64,000 nucleotides of DNA from Variovorax sp. PMC12 (GCF_003019815.1 NZ_CP027773.1:2491001-2555000); one strand, 5' to 3'; counted from the first letter of the stretch, positions 45,271 to 53,823 are shown. Numbers and translations: made by a program. Notes: generated by a model not told the origin, from the sequence alone.

Positions 45271-47544
45271 ATGCAGTTCGCGCCCTCTTCCTTCGACCGA
45301 AAGGCCCTGGCCTTCGCCCTGCTCGCAGCGGTTTGCGCGCAACCGGCGCTGGCCCTTGTGAGCTTCGAGGAAGTGAAGCGCGACTTCCGCTCGTCCGACA
45401 CCGCCGTGGTCGACCGCAACGGCGAGCTGCTGCAGCGCGTGCGCACCGACCCCACCGTGCGGCGCGGCCAATGGACGCCGCTGGCCGACGTGTCGCCGGC
45501 CCTGCGCACGGCCATGGTGCTGAGCGAGGACAAGCGCTTCTACGAACACAGCGGCATCGACTGGCGCGCCGTGTCGGCCGCGGCCTGGGGCAACTTGTGG
45601 AACACCCGCACGCGCGGCGCCTCGACCATCACGATGCAGCTCTCGGGCCTGCTCGACGAGGACCTGCGGCGCGCCTCGGGCGGCCGCAGCTTCACGCAGA
45701 AGATCGGCCAGACCGTGGCCGCCGCGCAGCTGGAGCGCAACTGGCGCAAGGACCAGATCCTGGAGGCATACCTCAACACCGTGCCGTTCCGCGGCGAGAT
45801 CGTGGGCATCGATGCGCTCTCGCGCACGCTGTTCGGCAAGGCGCCGAGCGGGCTCGATGCGCGCGAAGCGGCGGTGGCTTCGGCGCTGGTGCGAGCCCCC
45901 AATGCCAAGCCCGCGCTGGTGGCGCAGCGCGCCTGCGACGTGCTGCGCGCCATGGAGCCGCAGCAGAAGGTCGACTGCGAGGCACTGGACATGTTCACCA
46001 GCGCCGCCGTGCAGCGCCGGGCCTTCGAGCCGAACGAGGGCATCGCGCCGCATGCGGCGCGGCGGGTGCTGCGGGAACTGAGGGACGCGAATGCGGGGGC
46101 AGCCCCCACCCCGGCCCTCCCCCAGAGCGGGAAGGAGAAAGACAACAAGGAAGCGAGCGTGCGCACCACGCTGCGCGCGCCGCTGCAGCGCTTTGCGCTC
46201 GACACGCTGCAGCGCCACCTGCGCGAACTGCGCGACCGCCACGTGGAAGACGGCGCGCTCGTCGTGCTCGACAACGCCACCGGTGAAGTGCTCGCCTGGG
46301 TCGGCTCGTCGGGCCCGCTGAGCCAGGCCGCCGAGGTCGACGGCGTCACCGCGCTGCGCCAGCCCGGCTCCACCCTCAAGCCGCTGCTCTACGGGCAGGC
46401 CATTGCCGAGCGGCGCATCACCGCCGCTTCGCTGATCGAGGACTCGTCGGCGCAGATCAGCACCGCCAGCGGCCTCTACATTCCGCAGAACTACGACCGC
46501 CGCTTCAAGGGCCCGGTGTCGGCGCGCACCGCGTTGGCCGCGTCGCTCAACGTGCCCGCCGTGCGCACGCTGGTGATGGTGTCGCCCGAGGCCTTCGCGC
46601 GCGAACTGCGCGCCGCCGGCCTGCCGCTGCGCGAGAGCGGCGACTACTACGGCTACAGCCTCGCGCTCGGCAGCGCCGAGGTGTCGCTGCTGTCGCTCAC
46701 CAACGCCTACCGCATGCTGGCCAACGGCGGGCGCTACGGCACCACGACGCTGACCGCGCGGCCTGCATCCAATCCAGCCGTTGCGGCCAACAACAAGGCC
46801 AAGGCCGCCGAGCCGCCGATGCTCGATGCGGGTGCCGCCTTCATCGTCGGTGACATCCTCTCCGACCCGAACGCCCGCACCCGCACCTTCGGCCTGGACA
46901 GCATCCTGTCCACCCGCTTCTGGACCGCCGTGAAGACCGGCACCAGCAAGGACATGCGCGACAACTGGGCCGTGGGCTGGTCGCAGCGCTACACGGTCGG
47001 CGTGTGGGTGGGCAACGCCAGCGGCGCGTCGATGTGGGACGTGAGCGGCACCAGCGGCGCCGCGCCGGTGTGGGCCGAGGTGATGCGCTTCCTGCACGCA
47101 CGCGAGCCCAGCCGCGCACCCGCGCCGCCGCCCGGCGTGGTGCAGGCGCACGTGGAGTTCGGCCCCGGTGCCGACGGCGGCCCGCTGGAGGCCGCGCGCG
47201 ACGAGTGGTTCCTGCAGGGCACCGAGCAGCCGCTGTTCGCGCTGGACACCGGCATGGCCGGCAGTGCAGCGTCGGCGCGCATCACCGCGCCGTCCGACGG
47301 CACCATCATCGCGGTCGACCCCGACATTCCGCCGCTGCGCCAGCGCGTGCGCTTCGAGTCGGAAGGTCGTGGTGTGCAATGGCGCATCGACGGCAAGCAT
47401 TTCGCGCGCGGCAACAGCGCGCAATGGCTGCCCTGGCCGGGGCGCCACGTGATCGAGCTGGTCGACAGCACGGGCAAGGTGGTCGACCAGCGGCGCATCG
47501 AAGTGCGCGGCGCGGGCGTCGTGACCAAGAGCGCGAAGCGATGA
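45271..47544 (+). CDS. pbpC: Penicillin-binding protein 1C
   Basis: This 757-residue bifunctional peptidoglycan synthase has an N-terminal membrane anchor (ALAFALLAAVCAQPALAL), a GT51 domain with catalytic Glu86 in LSEDKRFYEHSGIDW and GASTITMQLSGLL, and a transpeptidase with Ser367 in PGSTLKPLLYGQA, SLN, and KTGTSKDMRDNWAVGWS. A PBP1C C-terminal domain begins near residue 620. A low-homology linker between the domains carries a palindromic insert. Elsewhere pbpC sits next to the alpha-2-macroglobulin gene; here the two are 12 kb apart. It overlaps the TPM gene start by four bases. Confidence 0.95.
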   Translation: MQFAPSSFDRKALAFALLAAVCAQPALALVSFEEVKRDFRSSDTAVVDRNGELLQRVRTDPTVRRGQWTPLADVSPALRTAMVLSEDKRFYEHSGIDWRAVSAAAWGNLWNTRTRGASTITMQLSGLLDEDLRRASGGRSFTQKIGQTVAAAQLERNWRKDQILEAYLNTVPFRGEIVGIDALSRTLFGKAPSGLDAREAAVASALVRAPNAKPALVAQRACDVLRAMEPQQKVDCEALDMFTSAAVQRRAFEPNEGIAPHAARRVLRELRDANAGAAPTPALPQSGKEKDNKEASVRTTLRAPLQRFALDTLQRHLRELRDRHVEDGALVVLDNATGEVLAWVGSSGPLSQAAEVDGVTALRQPGSTLKPLLYGQAIAERRITAASLIEDSSAQISTASGLYIPQNYDRRFKGPVSARTALAASLNVPAVRTLVMVSPEAFARELRAAGLPLRESGDYYGYSLALGSAEVSLLSLTNAYRMLANGGRYGTTTLTARPASNPAVAANNKAKAAEPPMLDAGAAFIVGDILSDPNARTRTFGLDSILSTRFWTAVKTGTSKDMRDNWAVGWSQRYTVGVWVGNASGASMWDVSGTSGAAPVWAEVMRFLHAREPSRAPAPPPGVVQAHVEFGPGADGGPLEAARDEWFLQGTEQPLFALDTGMAGSAASARITAPSDGTIIAVDPDIPPLRQRVRFESEGRGVQWRIDGKHFARGNSAQWLPWPGRHVIELVDSTGKVVDQRRIEVRGAGVVTKSAKR
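46095..46150 (+). repeat. GC-rich palindromic element inside pbpC
   Basis: Within the pbpC linker, GGGGGC and GCCCCC (46095-46107) form a hairpin. They are followed by CCCGGCCCTCCCCCAGAGCG and a purine-rich GGGAAGGAGAAAG, partly complementary to the preceding CCCTCCCCC. The translation (GAAPTPALPQSGKEKDNKEA) is unlike the flanking PBP sequence and matches no PBP domain. It resembles the short CCCC-ACCCC-CCCTCCCCC repeats common between genes of related bacteria. Confidence 0.5.
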
Positions 47545-49010
47545 GAGCGGGCTTCGCCAATCCGGCCGCGCACGGCTGGCTTCGGCTGGCCGCCTTCCTG
47601 ATGCTGTTGGCCGCAGCGTTCGCGCTGTGCCTCCCCGCGCAGGCCAAGCCGGTGCCGGTGCCCGCGATGACCTCGCGCGTGGTCGACCTCACGAAGACGC
47701 TGAACACCGAAGACGCCAGCTCGCTGCGCGAGGACATTTCCGCCATCGAGCAACGCACGCAGGCCCAGCTCGCGGTGCTGATCGTGCCCACCACGGGGGA
47801 GGATTCGATCGAGCAGTTCGCCACGCGCGTCTTCGCGCAGTGGAAGCTCGGCCGCGAGGACGAGAACGACGGCGTGCTGCTGCTGGTGGCGCTGAAAGAC
47901 CGCCGCATGCGCATCGAGGTCGGCACGGGCCTGGAAGGCCGCGTCACCGACATCCAGGCGGCCCGCATCATCGACGGCGAGATGACGCCGCGCTTTCGCA
48001 ACGGCGACTTCGCGGGCGGCGTGAAGGCGGCGGTGCAGTCGCTGTCGGAGCTGATCAGCGCGCCGCAGCTGCAGGTGGTGGACGAAGAGCCACCGGCCGA
48101 GCAGCAGGACAGGGAGTCTTCGCCGCTGCACCGCGTGATCGACGCGTTCTCCACCGAGTCCAGCCAGTCGCGCATCAACACGACGCTGCTCGCGGTGATG
48201 CTCTGGACCATCGGCGTGGGGGTGTGGCACGGGAGCCGGCCGCGCCCGGCCGCGCCGCGCGTGGTGTCGCAAGGCAGCGGCAAGCGGGGCCGCAAGGGCC
48301 GGCGCGTGGACGCGCACCGGGCGCAGCGCGAAGGCGCACTCTGGGCCGACCTGAAGACCGAGCCGCCGTCGCCCGAGCGGCGCCGCTGGCCGACGGTGCT
48401 GGGCCTGCTCGCGGCCGGCCCTGTGGGCGCGACGCTGGCGCTGGCGAACCTCGCGATGCCGTTCGCCCTCTTCATGCCGGTCGGCTTCATGTATGGGGTC
48501 GGCTACCTGTCGGGCCGGTTCAGGACGGCGCGCTATGTGTTCATCTGCATCGCGCTGGCGATCGCGGGTCTCGTCGGGCTCGGCTTCTACCTGGGCGCGG
48601 ACAAGGTGCCCTGGATCATCGGGGGCGTGATCGCCACCGCCGTGGTCGGCATCGGCCTCGCGGTGATCGTGGCGGGCGTGCGCATTCACTGGAAGCGCGG
48701 CGCGCTCGGCTTCATGGTGCGGCTCGCGCTGGTGACGGGCGTCATCGGCTTCGCCTTCGTCCAGCTGCGGCCGGGCCCGGAGCCGGACGAGACCTGGCTC
48801 GCCATGGCGCTGGTGAGCTTCATCGCGCTGGTGTTCGGGTTCTTCCCCGCCACGGGCAACGGCAGCGGCGACGACCACGACGACGACCGCGACAGCGGAT
48901 GGAGCAGCAGCTCGTCGAGCAGCAGCAGTAGCAGCAGCAGTTCGTCGGACAGTTCCTCGTCCTCGGGCGGCGGCTCCAGCAGCGGCGGCGGCGCTTCGGG
49001 CAGCTGGTAG
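47541..49010 (+). CDS. TPM domain (YgcG-type) membrane protein
   Basis: This 489-residue protein overlaps the pbpC stop by four bases (ATGA). A signal peptide or anchor (residues ~14-34) is followed by a TPM phosphatase-like domain (residues ~45-175: VVDLTKTLNTEDASSLREDI, LGREDENDGVLLLVALKDRR, RIEVGTGLEGRVTD). About six transmembrane helices and a Ser/Gly low-complexity tail (about 40 residues, ending GGGASGSW) follow. TPM proteins include photosystem repair factors and archaeal phosphatases; bacterial YgcG roles are unclear. The coupling suggests a role with PBP1C in the envelope. Confidence 0.88.
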   Translation: MRAGFANPAAHGWLRLAAFLMLLAAAFALCLPAQAKPVPVPAMTSRVVDLTKTLNTEDASSLREDISAIEQRTQAQLAVLIVPTTGEDSIEQFATRVFAQWKLGREDENDGVLLLVALKDRRMRIEVGTGLEGRVTDIQAARIIDGEMTPRFRNGDFAGGVKAAVQSLSELISAPQLQVVDEEPPAEQQDRESSPLHRVIDAFSTESSQSRINTTLLAVMLWTIGVGVWHGSRPRPAAPRVVSQGSGKRGRKGRRVDAHRAQREGALWADLKTEPPSPERRRWPTVLGLLAAGPVGATLALANLAMPFALFMPVGFMYGVGYLSGRFRTARYVFICIALAIAGLVGLGFYLGADKVPWIIGGVIATAVVGIGLAVIVAGVRIHWKRGALGFMVRLALVTGVIGFAFVQLRPGPEPDETWLAMALVSFIALVFGFFPATGNGSGDDHDDDRDSGWSSSSSSSSSSSSSSSDSSSSSGGGSSSGGGASGSW

Positions 49011-49016
49011 CCCTGG

Positions 49017-49910
49017 CTAGGACGACCTGAAGATGCTCAGGACGTAATCGACGAAGGTCTTGATCTTTGGGGAATTCCGGCGCGCCGGCAGGTAGACCAG
49101 GTTGATTTCCTGCGGCTTGAGCTTCAGCTGCGGCAATACCGGCAGCAGCAGGCCCCTGTCCACCTGCGGCTGGGCCAGCGACACCGGCAGCAAGGCAATG
49201 CCGCGGGACGACAGCGCCAGTTGCAGGATCAGTTCCATGTCGTCCGACCGGAAAGCGCTTTGCACGCGAACGCGATGGGTCTTGTCGACGGCCGCGAGGT
49301 TGACCTCCCGCTTGCGGCCGTCGGCGCCAGTGGTCAGGAACACATGCCGGGAGAAGTCCTGCAGGCTCTCGACGGCCGGATGGGGCGCCAGGTAGTCCGG
49401 CGTGGCGCAAAGCATCAGCGCTTCGTCTTTCAAGTGGCGCGCAACCAGTTCGTCGCACCCGTCGCGTCCGCGGCGGATGGCCACGTCGGCCTCGTCGCGG
49501 AAAAGGTCGGCGCGGTCGTTGCCGGTCTCGACCACGACCTCGAGTTGCGGATAAGCGGTCATGAACGCCGGCAGGTGGCTCATGAGCAGCGCCCTGCCGT
49601 AGTAGTGCGGCACCACGATGCGCAGCCGCCCCGTCACCGCGTTGCCGCCGGAAGACAGGTTGAGCATGACGTCGTCGAGGATGGTCAGCACATGCTGCGC
49701 CGCCACCAGGAATTCGCGCCCTTCCTCCGTGAGCGCGAAGCGCGTGGGGCCGCGATGCAGCAGCAGATGGCCCACCGTGGCTTCCAGCCGCTGGAGCTGG
49801 CGCGAGGCGGAAGCCTTGGGTACGTTCAGCACATCGGCGGCGGGGGTGAGGCCCCCCAACTGCGCGGCTTTCGTAAACAGCCGCACATCCGACAAAGAAA
49901 AGTCCTTCAT
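49017..49910 (-). CDS. LysR family transcriptional regulator
   Basis: The 297-residue protein has an N-terminal winged helix-turn-helix (GLTPAADVLNVPKASASRQL, residues 21-40) and a substrate-binding domain typical of the AaeR/DmlR-like LysR subgroup (VTGRLRIVVPHYYGRALLMS). The start MKDFSLSDVRLF fits the family; a 52-residue upstream extension would read through an 8-bp tandem repeat and is rejected. It is divergent from a GntR/MFS pair across 359 bp of unusual sequence and may regulate genes there. Confidence 0.92.
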   Translation of the reverse strand: MKDFSLSDVRLFTKAAQLGGLTPAADVLNVPKASASRQLQRLEATVGHLLLHRGPTRFALTEEGREFLVAAQHVLTILDDVMLNLSSGGNAVTGRLRIVVPHYYGRALLMSHLPAFMTAYPQLEVVVETGNDRADLFRDEADVAIRRGRDGCDELVARHLKDEALMLCATPDYLAPHPAVESLQDFSRHVFLTTGADGRKREVNLAAVDKTHRVRVQSAFRSDDMELILQLALSSRGIALLPVSLAQPQVDRGLLLPVLPQLKLKPQEINLVYLPARRNSPKIKTFVDYVLSIFRSS

Positions 49911-49956
49911 TTCAGATTCGACGTGATCCGTTTTTCTTTTTCTCCCGGGCGCTCCC

Positions 49957-49980
49957 TGTTGGCGTGTTGGCGTGTTGGCG
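49957..49980. repeat. Three tandem 8-bp repeats
   Basis: TGTTGGCG is repeated three times without mismatch, starting 47 bp upstream of the LysR start. Tandem 8-mers in a promoter region can expand or shrink by slippage and alter expression. Whether this number varies between strains cannot be seen here. Confidence 0.85.
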
Positions 49981-50003
49981 GGAGTGCCAGACGCCGAGCA
50001 GAT

Positions 50004-50049
50004 GAAAATGAAACTTAAAGATTCACAAGTGACCTTTAGTTTCATTTTC
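50004..50049. promoter_or_regulatory. Long inverted repeat (candidate operator)
   Basis: GAAAATGAAACT(T)AAAG at 50004-50020 pairs with CTTTAGTTTCATTTTC at 50034-50049, leaving one bulged base and a 13-base centre. The AT-rich 16-bp arms lie midway between the divergent LysR and GntR genes, fitting a large operator or a cruciform-forming element. A bidirectional terminator is less likely because no gene ends here. Confidence 0.55.
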
Positions 50050-50083
50050 CAGCACATGTCAGACAATTGGTAACGTTTAACTC

Positions 50084-50110
50084 AACCTTTCCCAAAGGTG
50101 GGGAAAAGTT
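50084..50110. promoter_or_regulatory. Second inverted repeat in the same intergenic region
   Basis: AACCTTTCCC and GGGAAAAGTT match at 9 of 10 positions as inverted arms around a 7-bp centre. It is 34 bp from the larger repeat and about 160 bp before the GntR gene. This is a candidate binding site with no assigned regulator. Confidence 0.4.
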
Positions 50111-50269
50111 CACTGTTTTGCCAAGAATCTTCGAATCCAACTTGCACAATCCAGCGGACAAGCTCCACGACCGTTGCGTGCTGCGAAAGCGAGCAACCAC
50201 CGCGCTCGCAGCCCGGGCTTTGCACAGCGGGCAAAATTCGTCCAATCATTGAATGAATAGGCCCATCTG

Positions 50270-50950
50270 ATGCTCGCTCAAGCCCCACGCACCTCCTTGG
50301 CGGATGCCGCCGCCGAAAGCATCCGCGCGGAGATCTCCGGCGGCCGCTGGGCCGTCGGCAGCCGCATTCCCATCGAGCCGCAGCTCGCCCTGCTGCTGGG
50401 CGTGAGCCGCGGCACGGTGCGCGAGGCCGTCAAGACGCTCGTGTCGCGCGGCCTGCTCGAAGTGCGGCAGGGCTCGGGCACCTACGTGCGCTCCGGCTTC
50501 GACCCCTCTTCCAGCCTGCAGAAAATGCGCCGCGCCAGCCTGCGCGACCAGTTCGAAGTGCGCCGCGCACTCGAGGTCGAAGCCGTCCGGCTCGCGGCGG
50601 TGCGGCACACGGCCCGCGACCTGCGCCGGCTGAGCACGCTGCTAGACAAGCGCGGGGTTCCCGACGAAGCCGACGACGGCGCCGGCTTCGTCGAACGCGA
50701 CCTCGCCTTCCACCTGGCGATCGTCGATGTGTCGGGCAACCTCGCGCTGGCCGAGACCTGCCGCTTCATCACCGGCTACATCAAGGAAACGATCGCCAGC
50801 ACCATGGGCACCGCGCTGCCCGAGCCCGACGAGGCGGCGCACCGCGCCATCATCGACGGCATCGCCAGCGGCGACCCCGACATCGCCGCCGCGGCGGTGC
50901 GCGCCTTCATGGCGCCGATGATCGACGCGCTGGCGCTGGGCACGGCATGA
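50270..50950 (+). CDS. GntR/FadR family transcriptional regulator
   Basis: This 226-residue regulator has a GntR winged helix (IPIEPQLALLLGVSRGTVRE, with LVSRGLLEVRQGSGTYV, residues 33-74) and an all-helical FCD ligand domain with metal-binding pattern (LEVEAVRLAAVRHTARDLRR, then ERDLAFHLAIVDVSGN and EAAHRAIIDGIASGD). It typically represses an adjacent transport or catabolic gene until a carboxylate ligand binds. It overlaps the MFS gene by four bases (ATGA). Confidence 0.94.
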   Translation: MLAQAPRTSLADAAAESIRAEISGGRWAVGSRIPIEPQLALLLGVSRGTVREAVKTLVSRGLLEVRQGSGTYVRSGFDPSSSLQKMRRASLRDQFEVRRALEVEAVRLAAVRHTARDLRRLSTLLDKRGVPDEADDGAGFVERDLAFHLAIVDVSGNLALAETCRFITGYIKETIASTMGTALPEPDEAAHRAIIDGIASGDPDIAAAAVRAFMAPMIDALALGTA

Positions 50951-52263
50951 GCGCCGCCGCCCTCGAACGCGACGCCGCCGTTCAACGCACCCGCCCCCCG
51001 CAACCCGACGCGGCCGAAGACCTGCTGATCGACACAGAGGCCGACAACCGGCCCGCGCCGCAGCCCACGCCCGCGCCCAACCTGGGCCGACGCATCCTGC
51101 TCGGCGCGAGCGTGGTGCTGATCGCGTTCAACCTGCGGCCGGTGTTCGCCAGCCTCTCGGTGGTGCTGCCGGAAATCATCAAGGCGACCGGCCTCTCGGC
51201 CACCGCCGCGAGCCTGCTGACCACGCTGCCCATCGTCTGCCTGGGCGTGTTCGCGCCGCTGGCACCGGGGCTCGGGCGCCGCTTCGGCACCGAGCGCACG
51301 CTGCTCGGCTGCATGGTGCTGATCCTGCTGGGCACGGTGCTGCGCGGCACCGGCAACATTCCGCTGCTGTTCCTGGCGTCGGCCATCGCGGGCAGCGGCA
51401 TCGCGGTGTCGAACGTGCTGCTGTCGGGCCTGGTGAAGCGCGACTTCGCGAAGCAGGCGGCGCTGATGATGGGCCTCTACACCATGGCCGTGTGCGGCGG
51501 CGCCGCCAGCGCGGCGGGCCTCACGGTGCCCATCGAGCATGCGCTGGGCGGCGGCTGGACCATGGCGCTGGCCATGTGGGCGCTGCCGGCCGCGGTGGTC
51601 ACGCTGGTCTGGGCGCCGCAGGCGCTGCCGGTCAAGGCGGTGGCGAGCGAATCGGGCTTCACGGTGCGCGGGCTGTGGCGCGACAGGCTGGCCTGGCAGG
51701 TCACCTTCTTCATGGGGCTGCAGTCCGCCCTCGCCTACATCGTGATGGGATGGCTCGCGCCGATCCTGCGCGAGCGCGGCCTCGGCAGCGAGACTGCCGG
51801 CTACGTGGTGTCGCTGTCGGTCATGACGCAGGTGGTGACCTGCCTCGTGGTGCCGGCGCTGGCGGTGAAGCTGCGCAACCAGCGCGGCCTGGCCGTGGCG
51901 CTGGCGGTGCTCACGGTGGCGGCCATGCTGGCGATGCTGTTCGCGCCGCTCGGCGGCGTGTGGCTGTGGGCGGTGCTGCTGGGCATCGCGCAGGGCGGCA
52001 CCTTCGCGCTGGCGCTCACGATGATCGTGCTGCGCTCGCCCGACTCGCACGTGGCCGCGCACCTGTCGGGCATGGCGCAGGGTGTGGGCTACATGGTGGC
52101 CGCCTTCGGGCCGCTGGTGGCCGGGCTGCTGCACGGCTGGACGGGGAGCTTCCGCGCCTCGTCGTGGCTGTTCATCGGGCTGGGCATCGCGCTGGTGATC
52201 GCTGGCCTCGGCGCCGGCCGCACCAGGCATGTGGGCGCGGTGACGGTGCCGCGCGGCGCCTGA
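50947..52263 (+). CDS. CynX/NimT family MFS transporter
   Basis: The 438-residue transporter has a ~45-residue cytosolic N-terminus and 12 helices with the CynX-type pattern ASVVLIAFNLRPVFASLSVV and LPEIIKATGLSATAASLLTT. CynX from E. coli is linked to cyanate and NimT to 2-nitroimidazole, but most members export or import unknown compounds. It is translationally coupled to a GntR regulator. A cyanase gene lies 10 kb away but in a separate operon. Confidence 0.92.
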   Translation: MSAAALERDAAVQRTRPPQPDAAEDLLIDTEADNRPAPQPTPAPNLGRRILLGASVVLIAFNLRPVFASLSVVLPEIIKATGLSATAASLLTTLPIVCLGVFAPLAPGLGRRFGTERTLLGCMVLILLGTVLRGTGNIPLLFLASAIAGSGIAVSNVLLSGLVKRDFAKQAALMMGLYTMAVCGGAASAAGLTVPIEHALGGGWTMALAMWALPAAVVTLVWAPQALPVKAVASESGFTVRGLWRDRLAWQVTFFMGLQSALAYIVMGWLAPILRERGLGSETAGYVVSLSVMTQVVTCLVVPALAVKLRNQRGLAVALAVLTVAAMLAMLFAPLGGVWLWAVLLGIAQGGTFALALTMIVLRSPDSHVAAHLSGMAQGVGYMVAAFGPLVAGLLHGWTGSFRASSWLFIGLGIALVIAGLGAGRTRHVGAVTVPRGA

Positions 52264-52276
52264 TCTTCCTTGCCGC

Positions 52277-53086
52277 CTACTGCGGCCCGCCGCCGCAGAA
52301 GTCGGCCGAGCCGCCGCCGCTGCCATCGCCGGAAAAGCGCGAGCGCGTGCTGACGGTGGCGCTGGCCGGCACGTGCGCGGCCCAGTCGCTCTGCAGCCAG
52401 GTGAACTGCCAGCCGTAGGGGCCGCCGGCCTTTGCCGGCTCGCTGTAGGCGATGCGCAGGCTGCCGCTGCTTTCGTCGTGGCAGTGCTTCGAGGTCTTGT
52501 ATTCCTTCTCGGTGAAGCAGGCGCGGATCAACTTGCTGCACGAGAACGGAACGCCTTCGTACGCGGCCTTGGCGGACGCGGGATCGGCATCGAGCGGCAC
52601 GAAGTCGGCGGTGGAAAACGACGCGCCGCCGCCCGAATAGCTCTCGAACTGGCGCTGCAGCACCGCCACGGCCCAGCGCCCGTCGGCCAGCGGGTACAGG
52701 GCCGGCGCGAGCGCGCGCCGCACCTCGCCATTGCCCACCTCGCCCGCCTCGCCCTCCTTGACGGAGCCGGCGTACCCGGTGAAGTCGTACACCCGGTCGA
52801 GCTTCCAATCCGTGGCATCCGCCGCCCGCTTCAGCCGGCCCAGGGCCAGCGGCGCTTCCGACAGCACCACGTAGTCGCCGGCAGCGCCGCCGCGCGGACG
52901 ATGGAGCGTCAGCGCCTTGGCGTCGCAGGGCTGGAGCAGCAAGGCGCACAGGTGGGCGCGCCATTCGGCATCGATCGACTCGGGCTGCTTCACCGCGACG
53001 AAAACCTGCGCCGCCGGGGCGGCAACCGCGGGCACCGCGACCGGCAGCGCGGCCAGTAGCGCCGCAGCAATGGGCATTTTCTTCAT
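52277..53086 (-). CDS. Secreted protein of unknown function
   Basis: This 269-residue protein has an N-terminal signal peptide (MKKMPIAAALLAALPVAVPAVA) and several Cys (ALLLQPCDA, FSCSKLIRACFTE, KHCHDES), suggesting periplasmic disulfides. Recognisable motifs such as VYDFTGYAGSVKE and RWAVAVLQRQFESYSGGG do not match a family I know. It converges on the CynX-type gene with 13 bases between stops. A much longer antisense frame upstream is a shadow of icd. Confidence 0.75.
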   Translation of the reverse strand: MKKMPIAAALLAALPVAVPAVAAPAAQVFVAVKQPESIDAEWRAHLCALLLQPCDAKALTLHRPRGGAAGDYVVLSEAPLALGRLKRAADATDWKLDRVYDFTGYAGSVKEGEAGEVGNGEVRRALAPALYPLADGRWAVAVLQRQFESYSGGGASFSTADFVPLDADPASAKAAYEGVPFSCSKLIRACFTEKEYKTSKHCHDESSGSLRIAYSEPAKAGGPYGWQFTWLQSDWAAHVPASATVSTRSRFSGDGSGGGSADFCGGGPQ

Positions 53087-53110
53087 GGGGCCGATGGTAA
53101 AACCCGGGCC

Positions 53111-53752
53111 GTGAACTCCGCCCCAACCTCCACTTCCATCCTGCAGCTGCAGGACATCGGCTTCGCCTACCCCGGCCAGAGCGCCATCGCATCCGGCTGG
53201 ACCGCCTCGATCGGCCCCGGCGTGACGCTGCTCCATGGCGACACGGGCGCCGGCAAGTCGGCCCTGCTCCAGGTGATTGCCGGCGTGCTGCCCGCCAGCG
53301 GGCGGCTGACGGTGGCCGGCACCCGGCTGGACGCCTCGCCAGAGGCCTACCGCCGCCAGGTGTTCTTCGTCGACCCCACCACCGAGCGCTTCGACCAGCT
53401 CACCGCCCGCGAGTGCACGCGGCAGCTGACCGAGAGCGACACCGGCTTCGACCCCGATGCCTGGCAGGCGCTGGTCGACGGCTTCTCGCTCGAGCCGCAC
53501 CTCGACAAGAAGCTCTTCATGCTCTCGACCGGCTCCAGGCGCAAGGTCTGGATGGCCGCGGGGCTCGCCTCGGGCCGGCCGCTGGTGCTGCTCGACGAGC
53601 CGACCGCCGGGCTCGACGCCGGATCCACCCGCTGCCTCTGGAAAGCCCTTTCGGACATTGCCGGGCGGGGCCGCCGGGCCGTTCTGGTTGCCAGCGCGGC
53701 GCTGGTCGACACCGTGCCGCTGGCGGCTACCATCGCCCTGCCGCTGGATTGA
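53111..53752 (+). CDS. Orphan ABC transporter ATP-binding protein with degenerate Q- and H-loops
   Basis: This 213-residue ATPase starts with GTG. Walker A GDTGAGKS (43-50), signature LSTGS (138-142) and Walker B LVLLDEP (ending at 164) are intact. The Q-loop position reads VFFVDPTTERF (Asp88 in place of Gln) and the H-loop VLVASAALVD has no switch His near residue 195. No permease gene is nearby. It may bind ATP with weak turnover, or serve a non-transport role. Other ABC families keep both residues. Confidence 0.88.
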   Translation: MNSAPTSTSILQLQDIGFAYPGQSAIASGWTASIGPGVTLLHGDTGAGKSALLQVIAGVLPASGRLTVAGTRLDASPEAYRRQVFFVDPTTERFDQLTARECTRQLTESDTGFDPDAWQALVDGFSLEPHLDKKLFMLSTGSRRKVWMAAGLASGRPLVLLDEPTAGLDAGSTRCLWKALSDIAGRGRRAVLVASAALVDTVPLAATIALPLD

Positions 53753-53765
53753 CAGAGCCTTTCGC

Positions 53766-53781
53766 GGGGAGATCGCTCCCC
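53766..53781 (+). terminator. Hairpin after the ABC ATPase gene
   Basis: GGGGAG and CTCCCC form a perfect 6-bp stem with an ATCG tetraloop, 13 bases past the stop codon. It may terminate or protect the transcript. There is no T-run, so it may not be an intrinsic terminator. Confidence 0.4.
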
Positions 53782-53823
53782 CGGATCGGCCACCCTCCCT
53801 CCGCCCGGCGACAATCGCTACCT

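Larger units (their letters stand above)
49911..50269. other. AT-richer, repeat-bearing intergenic region between LysR and GntR genes
   Basis: This 359-bp stretch carries no gene I can support. It is visibly lower in GC than its surroundings and contains three tandem 8-bp units, a 16-bp inverted repeat with a 13-base centre and a second 10-bp imperfect inverted repeat. A 61-codon open frame (50067-50252) has no ribosome site or recognisable sequence. It looks like a divergent control region that could be of foreign origin. Confidence 0.7.

Noticed and set aside
48896..48990. Repetitive AGC/TCG stretch as a CRISPR or satellite
   Set aside because: It encodes the poly-Ser/Gly tail typical of TPM proteins and has no spacer structure.
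50067..50252. Small open frame in the LysR/GntR intergenic region
   Set aside because: No ribosome site, no family similarity, and it lies in a repeat-rich control region.
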